NCBI RefSeq assembly: GCF_900188065.1
Contig: NZ_FZNQ01000004.1
Span: 1 to 64,000 of the forward strand
DNA length: 64,000 nucleotides
Direction of reading: 5' to 3'
Source of the DNA: Halorubrum vacuolatum
GTDB taxonomy: Archaea > Halobacteriota > Halobacteria > Halobacteriales > Haloferacaceae
Shown: positions 7,833 to 16,300 of the stretch, in pieces
Layout: each line of letters begins with the position of its first letter
Position numbering within the stretch: position 1 is the first letter of the stretch
Program-made: the position numbers and the translations under genes
Notes under the pieces: model-generated
Told to the model about the DNA's origin: nothing
The model's database searches: none
The model's input: only the letters and a program-made list of their open reading frames with translations

Positions 7833-7887
7833 CTGTATCCCCTCCCTGCTCGCGCCCTCGGCGCTCGCTGAGGAAGGGGGCTTAGCG
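7833..7887. repeat. GC-rich hairpin at the TnpB-element end
   Basis: cccctcc (7839 on) pairs with ggaagggg around 7872, with one bulge, enclosing a smaller gcgcc/ggcgc hairpin. Flanks gctgtat and cttagc echo those of the hairpin at 50-80. The interior, ctccctgctcgcgcc...ggcgctcg, also resembles the right arm of the GC-rich repeat family at 9.6 and 42.1 kb. Confidence 0.45.
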
Positions 7888-8005
7888 CCTACTTTCAGCT
7901 CATAAAAGGAGCGCCGGTAACCCGTCGCTGACGGGCGATTACAGTCGTATCAGCGACCGGTGGTGAACACCGCGTCGTTGGCGGATGACGGTCGTGGCCG
8001 GCCGA
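7888..8005. other. Intergenic stretch with a small hairpin only
   Basis: I see no gene. cccgtc/gacggg (about 7921-7935) forms a 6-bp hairpin located past the end of the minus-strand gene at 8006, so it may help terminate that transcript. The rest shows nothing recognisable. Confidence 0.3.
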
Positions 8006-8410
8006 TCAGCCGAGCCGGAAGGAGGGTTCGTCCGGTTCGCCGTCGAGGTCCTCGAGCTGGATCACGTCGTCGTTTTCGTCCTCCAACTGCTCACGGAGGT
8101 AGTTGACGTACCGTTTGTGCTCCTCGAGCTGTTCGCGCAGGTGGTCGGCTTCGAGTTCGAGGCGTTCGTGTTCACGGACGAAGCTCTTCGGGACCTCGAT
8201 CTTCGGCGGGAACGAGGCGCCGCCCTCGCCCATGCTCTCCAGCTCCGACTCGGGGATGACCCGGACCTGACCGTCGTGGGCAACGAGGGTGTCGACGTAG
8301 TCGCGGAAGACGGCCGAAAGCGAGATGTCCCGCTCTTCGGCGATGTTACGAAGGGTCTCGAAGGCGTCCTCGTTGACGCGGAACGAGATCGTCTTGTTCT
8401 TGTTGCCCAT
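8006..8410 (-). CDS. Ribbon-helix-helix DNA-binding protein with coiled-coil tail
   Basis: A 134-residue protein. Residues 1-50 (MGNKNKTISFRVNEDAFETL, then a helix and SLSAVFRDYVDTL) have the beta-strand plus two-helix layout of ribbon-helix-helix repressors. Residues 70-120 are a charged coiled coil (HERLELEADHLREQLEEHK) likely used for oligomerisation. It is probably a transcriptional regulator; target unknown. GTG at 8413 is in frame one codon upstream, and the TATA-like ttaagt near 8440 fits a leaderless start at either codon. Confidence 0.8.
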   Translation of the reverse strand: MGNKNKTISFRVNEDAFETLRNIAEERDISLSAVFRDYVDTLVAHDGQVRVIPESELESMGEGGASFPPKIEVPKSFVREHERLELEADHLREQLEEHKRYVNYLREQLEDENDDVIQLEDLDGEPDEPSFRLG

Positions 8411-8802
8411 CACCGATCCGTTTGTTACGCGGACTACTTAAGTGTTTGTCAGACGGTGGCAACCGTTCATCGACGATTTTCCCGGAGTATATATAAACAC
8501 ACCACCGTGTGGCGCAGGTGAAACTGTGTGAGGTGGACACACATCTCTGTTCCATGTTCGAGCCGGAAACGTGGACGCGGGACGGCCAGGACGTACAGCA
8601 CGCGGACGAACGATGGCACAGCCATCGACATACCTGTTCGACCGCGAAAGCGGGATGGTTCGTCCGAGAGAGCAAGTAGTGTCGTAGACCAGCACATATC
8701 CCACCTGCGGTACGGGAAGCCCTGTCGTTTACGACGGGGAGGATGTCACTCGAGCGGTGCTGTGGTCGTTCAATACAGACATCCATTGACGGAACGTTTC
8801 GC
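8411..8802. other. Gene-poor spacer between RHH gene and toxin gene
   Basis: Nearly 400 nt without a convincing gene. It holds the RHH promoter (near 8440), an isolated strong TATA-like agtatatataaac at about 8486-8498, and an orphan transposon end at 8711-8749. Open frames here have no recognisable protein features. Confidence 0.5.
8711..8749 (-). mobile_element. Orphan IS200/IS605-type right-end remnant
   Basis: On the minus strand the sequence reads gtgacatcctcccc, a hairpin, then gggcttccc, a layout I recognise as the right end (omega-RNA region) of TnpB-type elements. The stem is ccctgtcg/cgacgggg (8720-8727 with 8732-8739, one G-T wobble). No transposase gene accompanies it. Confidence 0.45.
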
Positions 8803-9153
8803 TCAAATGCCGAGGCTATCTTTGATTGCCGAGTCGATTTGTACCATATCTGATGACGGGACAGATCCAATGTTCTTTTTTACACGTTCATTGATATCGA
8901 CAACCCGGATTTGGCTTAGATCTGCCACTGAATCGTGATCGAGGGCAGTATCCGAAGCCAGTATTTCCACCTCAAACGGGTACGTGTCTCCAGACGTGTA
9001 CTGCTTTGTGAGTGGCGCGATGATGGTTGTCGGTGAGTACTGGTTCCCGACATCGTTCTGGATGACAACACACGGTCGGCTCTTTCCTTGCTGCTCACTC
9101 CCCTTCGTGGGATTCAATTCAACGATGACAATGTCGCCACGGCGTACCTGCAC
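8803..9153 (-). CDS. MazF/PemK-family endoribonuclease toxin
   Basis: A 116-residue protein of the MazF/PemK/CcdB-like fold. It has RRGDIVIVELNPTKGSEQQG at the start, the core KSRPCVVIQND and the SPTTIIAPLT strand, all typical of MazF toxins, which cleave mRNA at short motifs. It follows the AbrB-type antitoxin by 15 nt in one transcription unit, the usual antitoxin-first order. Length is normal. No disabling change is visible, so the toxin is presumably functional and neutralised by its neighbour. The cleavage motif is not predictable. Confidence 0.92.
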   Translation of the reverse strand: MQVRRGDIVIVELNPTKGSEQQGKSRPCVVIQNDVGNQYSPTTIIAPLTKQYTSGDTYPFEVEILASDTALDHDSVADLSQIRVVDINERVKKNIGSVPSSDMVQIDSAIKDSLGI

Positions 9154-9168
9154 ACGTGACTCCAGAAT

Positions 9169-9438
9169 TTATTCGCTCCAGCCGGGCGCGTCACCGAGAT
9201 GCCCGGTTGCTTCTGAGGATGCTTCTTCCATTTCATCAGCCAACTCACGAGACCGCTCGGCTCTCTTTCGATATCCTTCAGCAAGCCGTTCCTCATCTGT
9301 CGGCGGTTTGAGTATGATCTCGTCATTCACTTCGACGAATTCAATTTCATCACCACCTTCGATGCCACGACGGTCCCGCAGCTCCTTCGGAATCGTCACC
9401 TGTCCCCGATCTCCGATTTTCCGTTTGTATTCGGGCAT
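9169..9438 (-). CDS. AbrB/MazE-type antitoxin
   Basis: An 89-residue protein. Residues 1-45 form a SpoVT/AbrB swapped-hairpin DNA-binding domain (KRKIGDRGQVTIPKELRDRR, then EFVEVNDEIILKPP). The C-terminal half is charged helix that would wrap and inhibit the toxin. It is the first gene of the pair with the MazF homologue. A 12-bp perfect palindrome overlaps its start codon, and a TATA-like tctatatga lies about 27 nt upstream, so the message is leaderless and autorepression at the start site is likely. Confidence 0.92.
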   Translation of the reverse strand: MPEYKRKIGDRGQVTIPKELRDRRGIEGGDEIEFVEVNDEIILKPPTDEERLAEGYRKRAERSRELADEMEEASSEATGHLGDAPGWSE

Positions 9439-9449
9439 ATGAATTCATA
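9438..9449. promoter_or_regulatory. Palindromic operator overlapping the antitoxin start
   Basis: tatgaattcata is a perfect 12-bp palindrome whose last base pair is part of the ATG. The motif gtatga recurs just upstream. Position at the transcription start is right for autoregulation by the AbrB-type antitoxin. Confidence 0.5.
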
Positions 9450-9514
9450 CTTTTTTCATACTCATATAGATGTCGGTGGCATGGTCGTTCAACTCGCAGG
9501 CTGATCCTCACACC

Positions 9515-9688
9515 CAGCCCTCCCCAGCCACACTCTCCTCCGCCTCAGCCCTCCCCAGCCACGCTCTCCTCCGCCTCAGCCCTCCCCAGCCTCGTTCGGG
9601 CGGGCCGCCGAGCGGTCCGGCGGCCCGCCCGAACTCCCTCGCACGCGCTCCTCGCACCCGGTGGGCGCTCGGAGGCGCGCGCCGACCG
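9515..9688 (+). repeat. GC-rich structured repeat, copy 1
   Basis: It begins with two full and one partial copies of a 31-bp unit (9515-9545, 9546-9576, then 9577 on). A 16-bp perfect stem follows (9595-9610 with 9618-9633; inner half gggccgccg/cggcggccc; 7-nt loop agcggtc). Then come actccctcgc and a second weaker GC hairpin ending at gcgccgaccg. The same modules occur at 18019-18154 (inverted) and 42036-42156. Confidence 0.8.
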
Positions 9689-9718
9689 CAAGCGGCCGGA
9701 TCAGCTGTTACTGGCTTT

Positions 9719-10363
9719 TTAAACGTATTCGGCGATCGTTTCGATCACCTTCCGCTCGGCTCGACGGAGATGGTCCTCGGCGGTTCGCCGCTCGACGCCG
9801 AGCGCCGCGCCGATTTCCGCGGTCGTGATCTCTCGTGGGATCCGGTAGTAGCCGCCCTCGACCGCGGCGAGCAGTGCCTCGCGCTGGCGGACGGTGAGGT
9901 CCGGGACGATCCCCGCGGGATCGAGCGTCGGGCCGCCGGTCGCGACGGCGTCGATCCGGCGTTTCGAATCGACGGTCACCGAATGGTCGTCCGCGAGGAG
10001 ATCCCGATAGACCGCCGAGAGCGCATCGCCGCTCAACGAGAGCACGCGGCAGACGCGCTCGCCGCCGACGTACCGGAGCGGGGGAAGCAGGAGACAGCCG
10101 TGTCGCCCGACGTACGCTTCGATGTTGTCATCCCGGCGGGCGGCGAGACAGCCTTCGGTCACCGCGACGCGCTCGTCGCCGTCGACGAGGCTGTCCGCGA
10201 TCCCGACTGACTCGGCCACGTCGGCGAGGACGGCCGCCGAATCCTCGCCGATCGCCTGCACCAAGTCGCTGTGATCGTTACACCAGAGGTCGACCCGCAC
10301 GTCGCGACCGGCCGTCGGAATAAGCTGTGACGCATCGCCGACGCGAAGCATCGCTTCGTACAT
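9719..10363 (-). CDS. Bat-type helix-turn-helix transcriptional regulator
   Basis: A 214-residue regulator. The C-terminal part (LTVRQREALLAAVEGGYYRI, then TTAEIGAALGVERRTAEDHL) is the HTH_10/bacterio-opsin-activator domain characteristic of haloarchaea. The N-terminal 150 residues are a likely ligand-sensing domain with no named motif. It is divergent from the hut operon with only 74 nt between start codons and a palindromic TATA element centred 27 nt before its own start. By position it is the probable regulator of histidine utilisation; that is inference. Confidence 0.88.
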   Translation of the reverse strand: MYEAMLRVGDASQLIPTAGRDVRVDLWCNDHSDLVQAIGEDSAAVLADVAESVGIADSLVDGDERVAVTEGCLAARRDDNIEAYVGRHGCLLLPPLRYVGGERVCRVLSLSGDALSAVYRDLLADDHSVTVDSKRRIDAVATGGPTLDPAGIVPDLTVRQREALLAAVEGGYYRIPREITTAEIGAALGVERRTAEDHLRRAERKVIETIAEYV

Positions 10364-10385
10364 GGGCCGCTATCCGATGCGGAGT

Positions 10386-10393
10386 ATTTAAAT
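10386..10393. promoter_or_regulatory. Shared TATA element between regulator and hut operon
   Basis: atttaaat is self-complementary, so it can serve as TATA box in both directions. It is 27 nt from the regulator start at 10363 and would give hutU a short leader. A cacatgtg palindrome (about 10410) lies between it and hutU and is a candidate operator. Confidence 0.5.
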
Positions 10394-10437
10394 GATACGC
10401 CATATGGCACACATGTGCTCTCACTCCGGGCACACCT

Positions 10438-12240
10438 ATGACCGGTATGGCCAAGAGCCGACAGCGAGCGACCGATCGGATCGGCGAACCGAGCGAGCAG
10501 TGGCGCGACTACCAGGGTTCCCCGACCGGGACCGACATCGAGTGTCAGGGATGGCGTCAGGAGGCCGCGCTGCGGATGTTGAACAACAACCTCGACCCCG
10601 ACGTCGCGGAGCGACCGGAGGACCTCGTCGTCTACGGCGGGACCGGTCGTGCGGCCCGGTCGTGGGACGCCTACGACGCGATCCTCGCGGAGTTGCGCGA
10701 ACTCGGCGACGAGGAGACGCTGCTCGTGCAGTCCGGCAAGCCGGTGGGACGGTTCCGGACCCACGAACGTGCCCCGCGCGTGCTCATCGCCAACTCAAAC
10801 CTCGTCGGCGCGTGGGACAACTGGGAACACTTCCACGAACTGGAGGCCGAAGGGAAGATCATGTACGGCCAGATGACCGCGGGGTCGTGGGCCTACATCG
10901 GCACGCAGGGGATCATCCAAGGGACCTACGAGACGCTCGGCGCGCTCGCACGCGAGGAGTACGGGGAGACCGATCTCACGGGACGGGTCGTGGTTACCGG
11001 CGGGCTCGGCGGGATGGGCGGTGCCCAGCCGCTTGCGGTGACGATGAATAAGGGGGTCTGTATCGCCGCCGAGGTCGACGAATCGCGGATCGACCGGCGG
11101 ATCGAAACCGGCTATTGTCAGGAGAAAGCGGCCGACGTCGACGAGGCGATCGAACGCGCGAAGGCGGCCGCCGAGGCCGGTGAGCCGTACAGCGTCGGCG
11201 TTCACGTCAACGCCGCCGATATGCTGGAAGGGATGTTGGAACGGGGGTTCATTCCCGATATCGTCACCGACCAGACGAGCGCCCATGATGCCCTTGAAGG
11301 GTACTATCCATCCGGACACACCGTCGAGGAGGCGGACGAGTTGCGCGAGCGCGACCCGGACGCCTACCGCGAGGCGAGCCTCGACACCATGCAGCGACAC
11401 GTCGAGGCGATCCTCGACATGCAAGCCCGAGGCAGCATCGCCTTCGAGTACGGCAACAACATCCGCGGGCAGGTCGAAACGGCACGGGGCGTCGAGAACG
11501 CCTTCGCCTTCCCCGGGTTCGTCCCCGCCTACATCCGGCCGCAGTTCTGCCGCGGCAAGGGGCCGTTCCGGTGGGCCGCGCTCTCCGGCGACCCGGCCGA
11601 TATCCGACGAACCGACGAGGCGATCCTCGAGCTGTTCCCCGAGAAGGAGCACCTCCGCCGCTGGATCGAACTCGCCGACGAGCAGGTCCAATTCCAGGGA
11701 CTCCCCTCGCGGGTCTGCTGGCTCGGATACGAGACCGACGACGATGGGCTCACCGAGCGTGCTCGTTTCGCGCTTCGGATCAACGAACTCGTCGCCGACG
11801 GGGAGATCGCGGCGCCGATCGTCGTCACTCGTGATCACCTCGACGCCGGCTCGGTCGCCAGCCCGAACCGCGAGACGGAAGCGATGCGCGACGGCACCGA
11901 CGCCGTGGCCGACTGGCCGATCCTCAACGCACTGATCAACACCGCCGCCGGCGCCGACATCGTTGCCGTCCACGACGGCGGCGGCGTCGGCATCGGCAAC
12001 TCGCTGCACACGAACAACCAGGTCGTCCTCGACGGGAGCGAGTTGGCCGCCGAGAAGGCCCGCGCCGTCTTCACCACGGATCCGGGGATGGGCGTGATCC
12101 GCCACGCAGACGCGGGCTACGAGGAGGCGATCGAGGAGGCCGAACGCTCCGGAGCACACGTGCCGATGGCCGAACACGCCGGGGGAGTCACCGGTAACGC
12201 TGATGCAGTCGACGTGAGAAACGGAACGAACGATGACTGA
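10438..12240 (+). CDS. hutU: Urocanate hydratase
   Basis: A 600-residue urocanase converting urocanate to 4-imidazolone-5-propionate, step two of histidine breakdown. It is about 50 residues longer than typical bacterial HutU (about 555). Recognisable blocks are [20 protein letters not shown] near the N-terminus, the NAD-binding [40 protein letters not shown], and the C-terminal [19 protein letters not shown]. An ATG three codons downstream (10447) is an alternative start. It is the first gene of hutUGIH and its stop overlaps hutG by 8 nt. Confidence 0.97.
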   Translation: MTGMAKSRQRATDRIGEPSEQWRDYQGSPTGTDIECQGWRQEAALRMLNNNLDPDVAERPEDLVVYGGTGRAARSWDAYDAILAELRELGDEETLLVQSGKPVGRFRTHERAPRVLIANSNLVGAWDNWEHFHELEAEGKIMYGQMTAGSWAYIGTQGIIQGTYETLGALAREEYGETDLTGRVVVTGGLGGMGGAQPLAVTMNKGVCIAAEVDESRIDRRIETGYCQEKAADVDEAIERAKAAAEAGEPYSVGVHVNAADMLEGMLERGFIPDIVTDQTSAHDALEGYYPSGHTVEEADELRERDPDAYREASLDTMQRHVEAILDMQARGSIAFEYGNNIRGQVETARGVENAFAFPGFVPAYIRPQFCRGKGPFRWAALSGDPADIRRTDEAILELFPEKEHLRRWIELADEQVQFQGLPSRVCWLGYETDDDGLTERARFALRINELVADGEIAAPIVVTRDHLDAGSVASPNRETEAMRDGTDAVADWPILNALINTAAGADIVAVHDGGGVGIGNSLHTNNQVVLDGSELAAEKARAVFTTDPGMGVIRHADAGYEEAIEEAERSGAHVPMAEHAGGVTGNADAVDVRNGTNDD

Positions 12241-13276
12241 AATCGAGCCGACGGATCACCCGATAGCGAACCTCGTTACCGGCGGCTCGGACTGGGAGTC
12301 GCCCGCGACGGATCCAAACGACGAAACGTTCGGTGACGTCGTCGTCGGTATTTCGCCCGAGCGGGCTGACGACTCGACGCTCGCGGGCCACGATGTCGTT
12401 CTGCTCGGCGAGCCGTTCGACGCCGCGGTGATCGGACGGCGGGGTGCTGCCGACGGCCCGGATGCGATCCGGGAATCGCTCGCGGGTCTCAAACGCCATC
12501 GATTCGGATCCTCAACCGATGCGACTGACGCGACCGCGGCGATCGGCGACCTCGGAAACGTCGCTGTCGACCACGGGACCGTCAACTCCGACGACGAGCG
12601 AGACGCGATTCGGTCGGCTGTCGAGTCCGTCACCGGCCGACTCCACCGCTCCGAAGCCGTACCGATCGTTCTCGGCGGCGACAACTCTCTTACCGTCCCG
12701 AACGTCATGCCGCTCCTTTCGGAGACGGACGCGGACGAGACGGTCGGGGTCTGCAACCTCGACGCCCATCTCGACGTTCGGGAGGTTCAGGAGAAATACA
12801 CGAGTGGCACACCGTATCGGGAGCTGCTGGAGGCGGGGCTTGACGTCTACGTTGTCGCCGGCGCACGCGACTTCGAGACCGCAGCCAAGTACGCCGAGTT
12901 CGTCGACGACCACGACGGAACCGTCGTGACCGCAGATGAGCTCGGTCACCGCCCTGCAGCCGCACGTGACAGAATTCGGACGGCGATCGCGGACGTCGAT
13001 CACCTGTACGTCAGCGTCGACTGCGACGTTCTCGATGCGACCGCTGCGCCGGGCGTCAGCGCCCCAACCCCCGGCGGGCTCACGAGCCGGGAGCTGTTCG
13101 CGCTCATCGACAGTCTCGTCGCGGACCCCCGCCTCCGTGGATTCGAGATCGTCGAGTGTGCGCCCCCACTCGATTCGGGTGGACGAACCGTGGATACCGT
13201 CGCTCGTGCCGTCGCGCGGGTGCTCCACGCGGTAACTGGATCGGCGGACACAGAGAGCGGGGGCGTCGGCCGATGA
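12233..13276 (+). CDS. hutG: Formimidoylglutamase (arginase/ureohydrolase family)
   Basis: A 347-residue ureohydrolase-fold enzyme, the last step of the pathway: N-formimidoyl-L-glutamate to glutamate plus formamide. Manganese-site motifs are [10 protein letters not shown] and [16 protein letters not shown]. The usual GGDHS motif reads GGDNS here, so one His metal ligand is replaced by Asn; a comparable change is reported in some formiminoglutamases, which supports this substrate over arginine or agmatine. It overlaps hutU by 8 nt and hutI by 4 nt (ATGA), implying translational coupling. Confidence 0.93.
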   Translation: MTEIEPTDHPIANLVTGGSDWESPATDPNDETFGDVVVGISPERADDSTLAGHDVVLLGEPFDAAVIGRRGAADGPDAIRESLAGLKRHRFGSSTDATDATAAIGDLGNVAVDHGTVNSDDERDAIRSAVESVTGRLHRSEAVPIVLGGDNSLTVPNVMPLLSETDADETVGVCNLDAHLDVREVQEKYTSGTPYRELLEAGLDVYVVAGARDFETAAKYAEFVDDHDGTVVTADELGHRPAAARDRIRTAIADVDHLYVSVDCDVLDATAAPGVSAPTPGGLTSRELFALIDSLVADPRLRGFEIVECAPPLDSGGRTVDTVARAVARVLHAVTGSADTESGGVGR

Positions 13277-14634
13277 GCCGAGACGTTTCCGGGCCCGATC
13301 TCGTCGTCCACGATGCCGCCGAGCTGGTTGTCGGTCCCGCACCGGGAACGACAGACGGTGATCACCCGGGCGCGAACGGGCCACCCAAAGATCCCGATGC
13401 GGTCCTCGCTCGGATCGAGAACGGCGCGGTCGTCATCGACGATGGGCGGGTCGTCGCGGTCGGTCCGACCGACGAGGTCGTCCGTGAATATCCGCCCGAG
13501 AACGCCCACGCGGCGATCGACGCGACCGGTTCGGCTGTGATCCCGGGCTTCGTCGACTCGCACACGCACGCGGTCTTCGCCGGTGACCGCTCCGACGAGT
13601 TCGCCGCGAAGCTCCGTGGACGCAGCTATCAGGAGATCATGGCCGAGGGTGGCGGAATCCTCCGAACCGTGCGCGCGACCCGCGAAGCCAGCGACGCCAC
13701 GTTGCTCGCCGACCTGCTCGATCGACTGGACGTCGCGCTCGCCGCGGGTGCGACGACCGTCGAGGTAAAATCGGGGTACGGGCTCGACACCGAGACGGAG
13801 CGTCGATTGCTCGACGTTATCGCACGGGCAAACGATCGACATCCGGCCCGGATCGTCCCGACGTTCATGGGCGCACATGCCGTTCCGGAGGAGATCGACT
13901 CGACCGAGGCGTATGTCGATCACGTGGTTGACGAGCAGCTTCCGACGATCGCCGCGGACGGGACGGCAACCTTCTGTGACGTCTTCTGTGAGGCCGGTGT
14001 CTTCTCCGTCGAGGAGTCCCGACGGGTGCTGGAGGCCGGCCGCGAGCAGGGACTCGTCCCAAAGATCCACGCCGAGGAGTTCGAACGGATCGGCGGGGCT
14101 GAACTGGCAGCAGAGCTGGGAGCGACAAGCGCGGATCACCTCCTGCAGGCCACCGATACCGATGCCGAGGCGCTCGCGGGAGCGGGTGTCACACCGACGC
14201 TGTTGCCCGGCACCGCGTTCGCGCTCGGCACCGACTACGCCGACCCCAGACGGTTTCTCGCGGCCGGCTGCGAGGTCGCCGTCGCCACCGATCTCAACCC
14301 GAACTGCTATGCACCCGGAATGGGCTTCGCGGCGACGCTCGCATCGGTCGAGATGGGACTCTCACCTGCCGAGACAGTCAGAGCCTGCACGTACGGCGGC
14401 GGGCTCGCGCTGGGGGCAGAACGGATCGACGATCGGACGGTGTCATCCTCGAACGGCTCCGATCCGGTTCCACCCGAAACGGGGACCCTCCGTGAGGGGG
14501 CTCCCGGTGACCTCCTCGTGCTCGACGCGCCGACGCATGCACACGTCCCGTATCGGTTCGGCGAGTCGACGGTCGCTCGGGCGGTCGTTGGCGGCGAGCC
14601 GGTCTACCGCAGACACTCGGGGGTGAAACGATGA
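13273..14634 (+). CDS. hutI: Imidazolonepropionase
   Basis: A 453-residue amidohydrolase opening the imidazolone ring of 4-imidazolone-5-propionate to N-formimidoylglutamate. The metal-binding HxH lies in VIPGFVDSHTHAVFAGD. MAEGGGILRTVRATR and VKSGYGLDTETERR are HutI signatures, and VATDLNPNCYAPGMGF carries the conserved C-terminal Asp. Two poorly conserved acidic loops (near residues 25-40 and 395-410) make it longer than bacterial HutI (about 405). ATGA overlaps join it to hutG and hutH. Confidence 0.96.
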   Translation: MSRDVSGPDLVVHDAAELVVGPAPGTTDGDHPGANGPPKDPDAVLARIENGAVVIDDGRVVAVGPTDEVVREYPPENAHAAIDATGSAVIPGFVDSHTHAVFAGDRSDEFAAKLRGRSYQEIMAEGGGILRTVRATREASDATLLADLLDRLDVALAAGATTVEVKSGYGLDTETERRLLDVIARANDRHPARIVPTFMGAHAVPEEIDSTEAYVDHVVDEQLPTIAADGTATFCDVFCEAGVFSVEESRRVLEAGREQGLVPKIHAEEFERIGGAELAAELGATSADHLLQATDTDAEALAGAGVTPTLLPGTAFALGTDYADPRRFLAAGCEVAVATDLNPNCYAPGMGFAATLASVEMGLSPAETVRACTYGGGLALGAERIDDRTVSSSNGSDPVPPETGTLREGAPGDLLVLDAPTHAHVPYRFGESTVARAVVGGEPVYRRHSGVKR

Positions 14635-16238
14635 CGATGGTGCTCGACGGGGAGACCCTAACGATCGAGGATGTCGTCGCCGTCGCCCGCGAGGACGAAC
14701 CGGTTCGCGTCGCTGACGCGGCCCGCGAGCGTGTCATCGAATCCCGTCAACGGGTCGACTCGGTCGTCGAGGCCGGCGACCCGGTCTACGGCGTCAACAC
14801 GGGGTTCGGTGAACTCGTCGACGAGCGGATCGAGCGGGACCGCCTCGTCGATCTCCAGACGAACCTCCTCCGCAGCCACGCCGCCGGCGCCGGTCCAACG
14901 GTGCCGCGGGAGGCGGTCCGCGCGATGATGGTGACCCGGATCAACGCCCTCTGTAAGGGATATTCGGGCATCCGTCCGGTCGTGATCGATCTGCTGGTCG
15001 CCATGCTGAACGAACGAATCCATCCCGTCGTCCCCTCTCGTGGGAGCCTCGGCGCCTCCGGTGACCTCGCGCCGCTTGCACACCTCGCACTCGTGCTCAT
15101 CGGCGAGGGCGAGGCGACCGTCGACGGCGAGTCGGCCGTCGACGACGGGGAGGAAACGACCGCACTCGTCGGCGCCGACGCGCTCGCGACGGCCGGACTC
15201 GAACCGGTCGACCTCCGCGCGAAGGAGGGGCTCGCGATGATCAACGGCACGCAGCTCACGCTCGGCGTCGCGGCACTCCTCGTCGCCGACGCGGAGCAGC
15301 TCTGTCGGGCCGCCGACGCGGCCGGCGCGCTCACGACCGAGGTGACGATGGGAACGACTGCCGCCTGTGCGGAGCCGATCCACCAAGCACGGCCGCACGC
15401 CGGACAGGCGGCGAGCGCCCGAACCGTTCGGCGTCTCGCCGCCGACAGCGAGGTCGTCGAGTCACACCGGAACTGTGACCGTGTTCAGGACGCCTACTCG
15501 ATCCGCTGTCTGCCGCAGGTACACGGCGCGGTTCGGGACGCCGTCGCACACCTCCGCGAGGCGGTCACCGTCGAACTCAACGCCGCGACCGACAACCCGC
15601 TGGTCTTCCCCCGAGACGCCCTCGGCGATCAGGCCTCAGGAACCGAGGACGCCGCAGTCGTCTCCGGTGGCAACTTCCACGGCGCTCCGCTCGCCCACCG
15701 GCTCGATTACGTGATCGCCGCCCTGACTGATCTCGCTGCGGTCGCCGAGCGTCGAACCGACCGGATACTCAACCCGAACCTGCAGGAGCCACACCTGCCG
15801 CCGTTTCTCGCGGGGGCCTCCGGCGTCGAGTCCGGGTTGATGATCGCCCAGTACACCGCCGCGTCGCTCGTCGCCGAGTGTCGAAGCGTCGGCCGGGCGG
15901 CGACGGACAACACGCCCGTTTCCGGCGGCCAGGAGGACCACGTGAGCATGAGCGCGACCGCCGCGTTCAACGCCCGACGGGTGCTCCAGCGCGCACGGCA
16001 GGTCGTCGGGATCGAACTGCTCTGTGCGGCGGAGGCGGCCGAGTATCTCGATGACGACCTCGCGCTCGGCAAGGGAACGGCGGCCGTCCACCGCGTCCTC
16101 CGCGGGGTGGTCCCCGCGCTCGAAGGTGACCGGCGGCTCGACGGGTCGATCAGCGACGTGGAAACCCTGATCGCGGCGGGACTGCTCGACGAAGCGATAG
16201 CCGACAGCGTCGAGGATCTCGGCCGACCCGATCGGTGA
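14631..16238 (+). CDS. hutH: Histidine ammonia-lyase
   Basis: A 535-residue enzyme converting histidine to urocanate and ammonia, the first pathway step although encoded last. The Ala142-Ser143-Gly144 triad in SRGSLGASGDLAPLAH cyclises to the MIO cofactor. VYGVNTGFGEL (Tyr53 region) and QDAYSIRCLPQVHGA are further family motifs. It is complete and slightly longer than bacterial HutH (about 510) through acidic inserts. The ATG at 14631 overlaps the hutI stop; a second ATG two codons later is possible. Confidence 0.97.
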   Translation: MTMVLDGETLTIEDVVAVAREDEPVRVADAARERVIESRQRVDSVVEAGDPVYGVNTGFGELVDERIERDRLVDLQTNLLRSHAAGAGPTVPREAVRAMMVTRINALCKGYSGIRPVVIDLLVAMLNERIHPVVPSRGSLGASGDLAPLAHLALVLIGEGEATVDGESAVDDGEETTALVGADALATAGLEPVDLRAKEGLAMINGTQLTLGVAALLVADAEQLCRAADAAGALTTEVTMGTTAACAEPIHQARPHAGQAASARTVRRLAADSEVVESHRNCDRVQDAYSIRCLPQVHGAVRDAVAHLREAVTVELNAATDNPLVFPRDALGDQASGTEDAAVVSGGNFHGAPLAHRLDYVIAALTDLAAVAERRTDRILNPNLQEPHLPPFLAGASGVESGLMIAQYTAASLVAECRSVGRAATDNTPVSGGQEDHVSMSATAAFNARRVLQRARQVVGIELLCAAEAAEYLDDDLALGKGTAAVHRVLRGVVPALEGDRRLDGSISDVETLIAAGLLDEAIADSVEDLGRPDR

Positions 16239-16300
16239 CGGGGTGGGCAGCGGTCGGCCCCCGGGCAGCCGCCTGCTGCCGATCAGCCGCCTGCTGCCGA

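Larger units (their letters stand above)
6195..7890 (-). mobile_element. IS200/IS605-family element with tnpB and no tnpA (IS1341-like)
   Basis: The element spans a TnpB gene, a small ribbon-helix-helix ORF in front of it, and candidate ends: hairpin-rich sequence past tnpB near 6195-6260, and a GC hairpin flanked by gctgtat...cttagc at 7833-7887. No Y1 transposase (TnpA) gene is present, so it would depend on a TnpA elsewhere. It sits only a few bases after the stop of the 5098-6192 gene, apparently without damage to it. Exact ends are uncertain because the element carries three palindromic insertions. Confidence 0.7.

Noticed and set aside
8438-8704. 88-codon open frame on the minus strand between the RHH gene and the orphan transposon end
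   Set aside because: No recognisable domain, no TATA box at the right spacing and no acidic haloarchaeal composition; treated as non-coding.
9515-9594. CRISPR-like array
   Set aside because: The 31-bp units are directly abutting with no unique spacers and there are no cas genes.
10795-12177. 460-codon open frame on the minus strand
   Set aside because: Antisense to hutU. Shadow of its codon bias.
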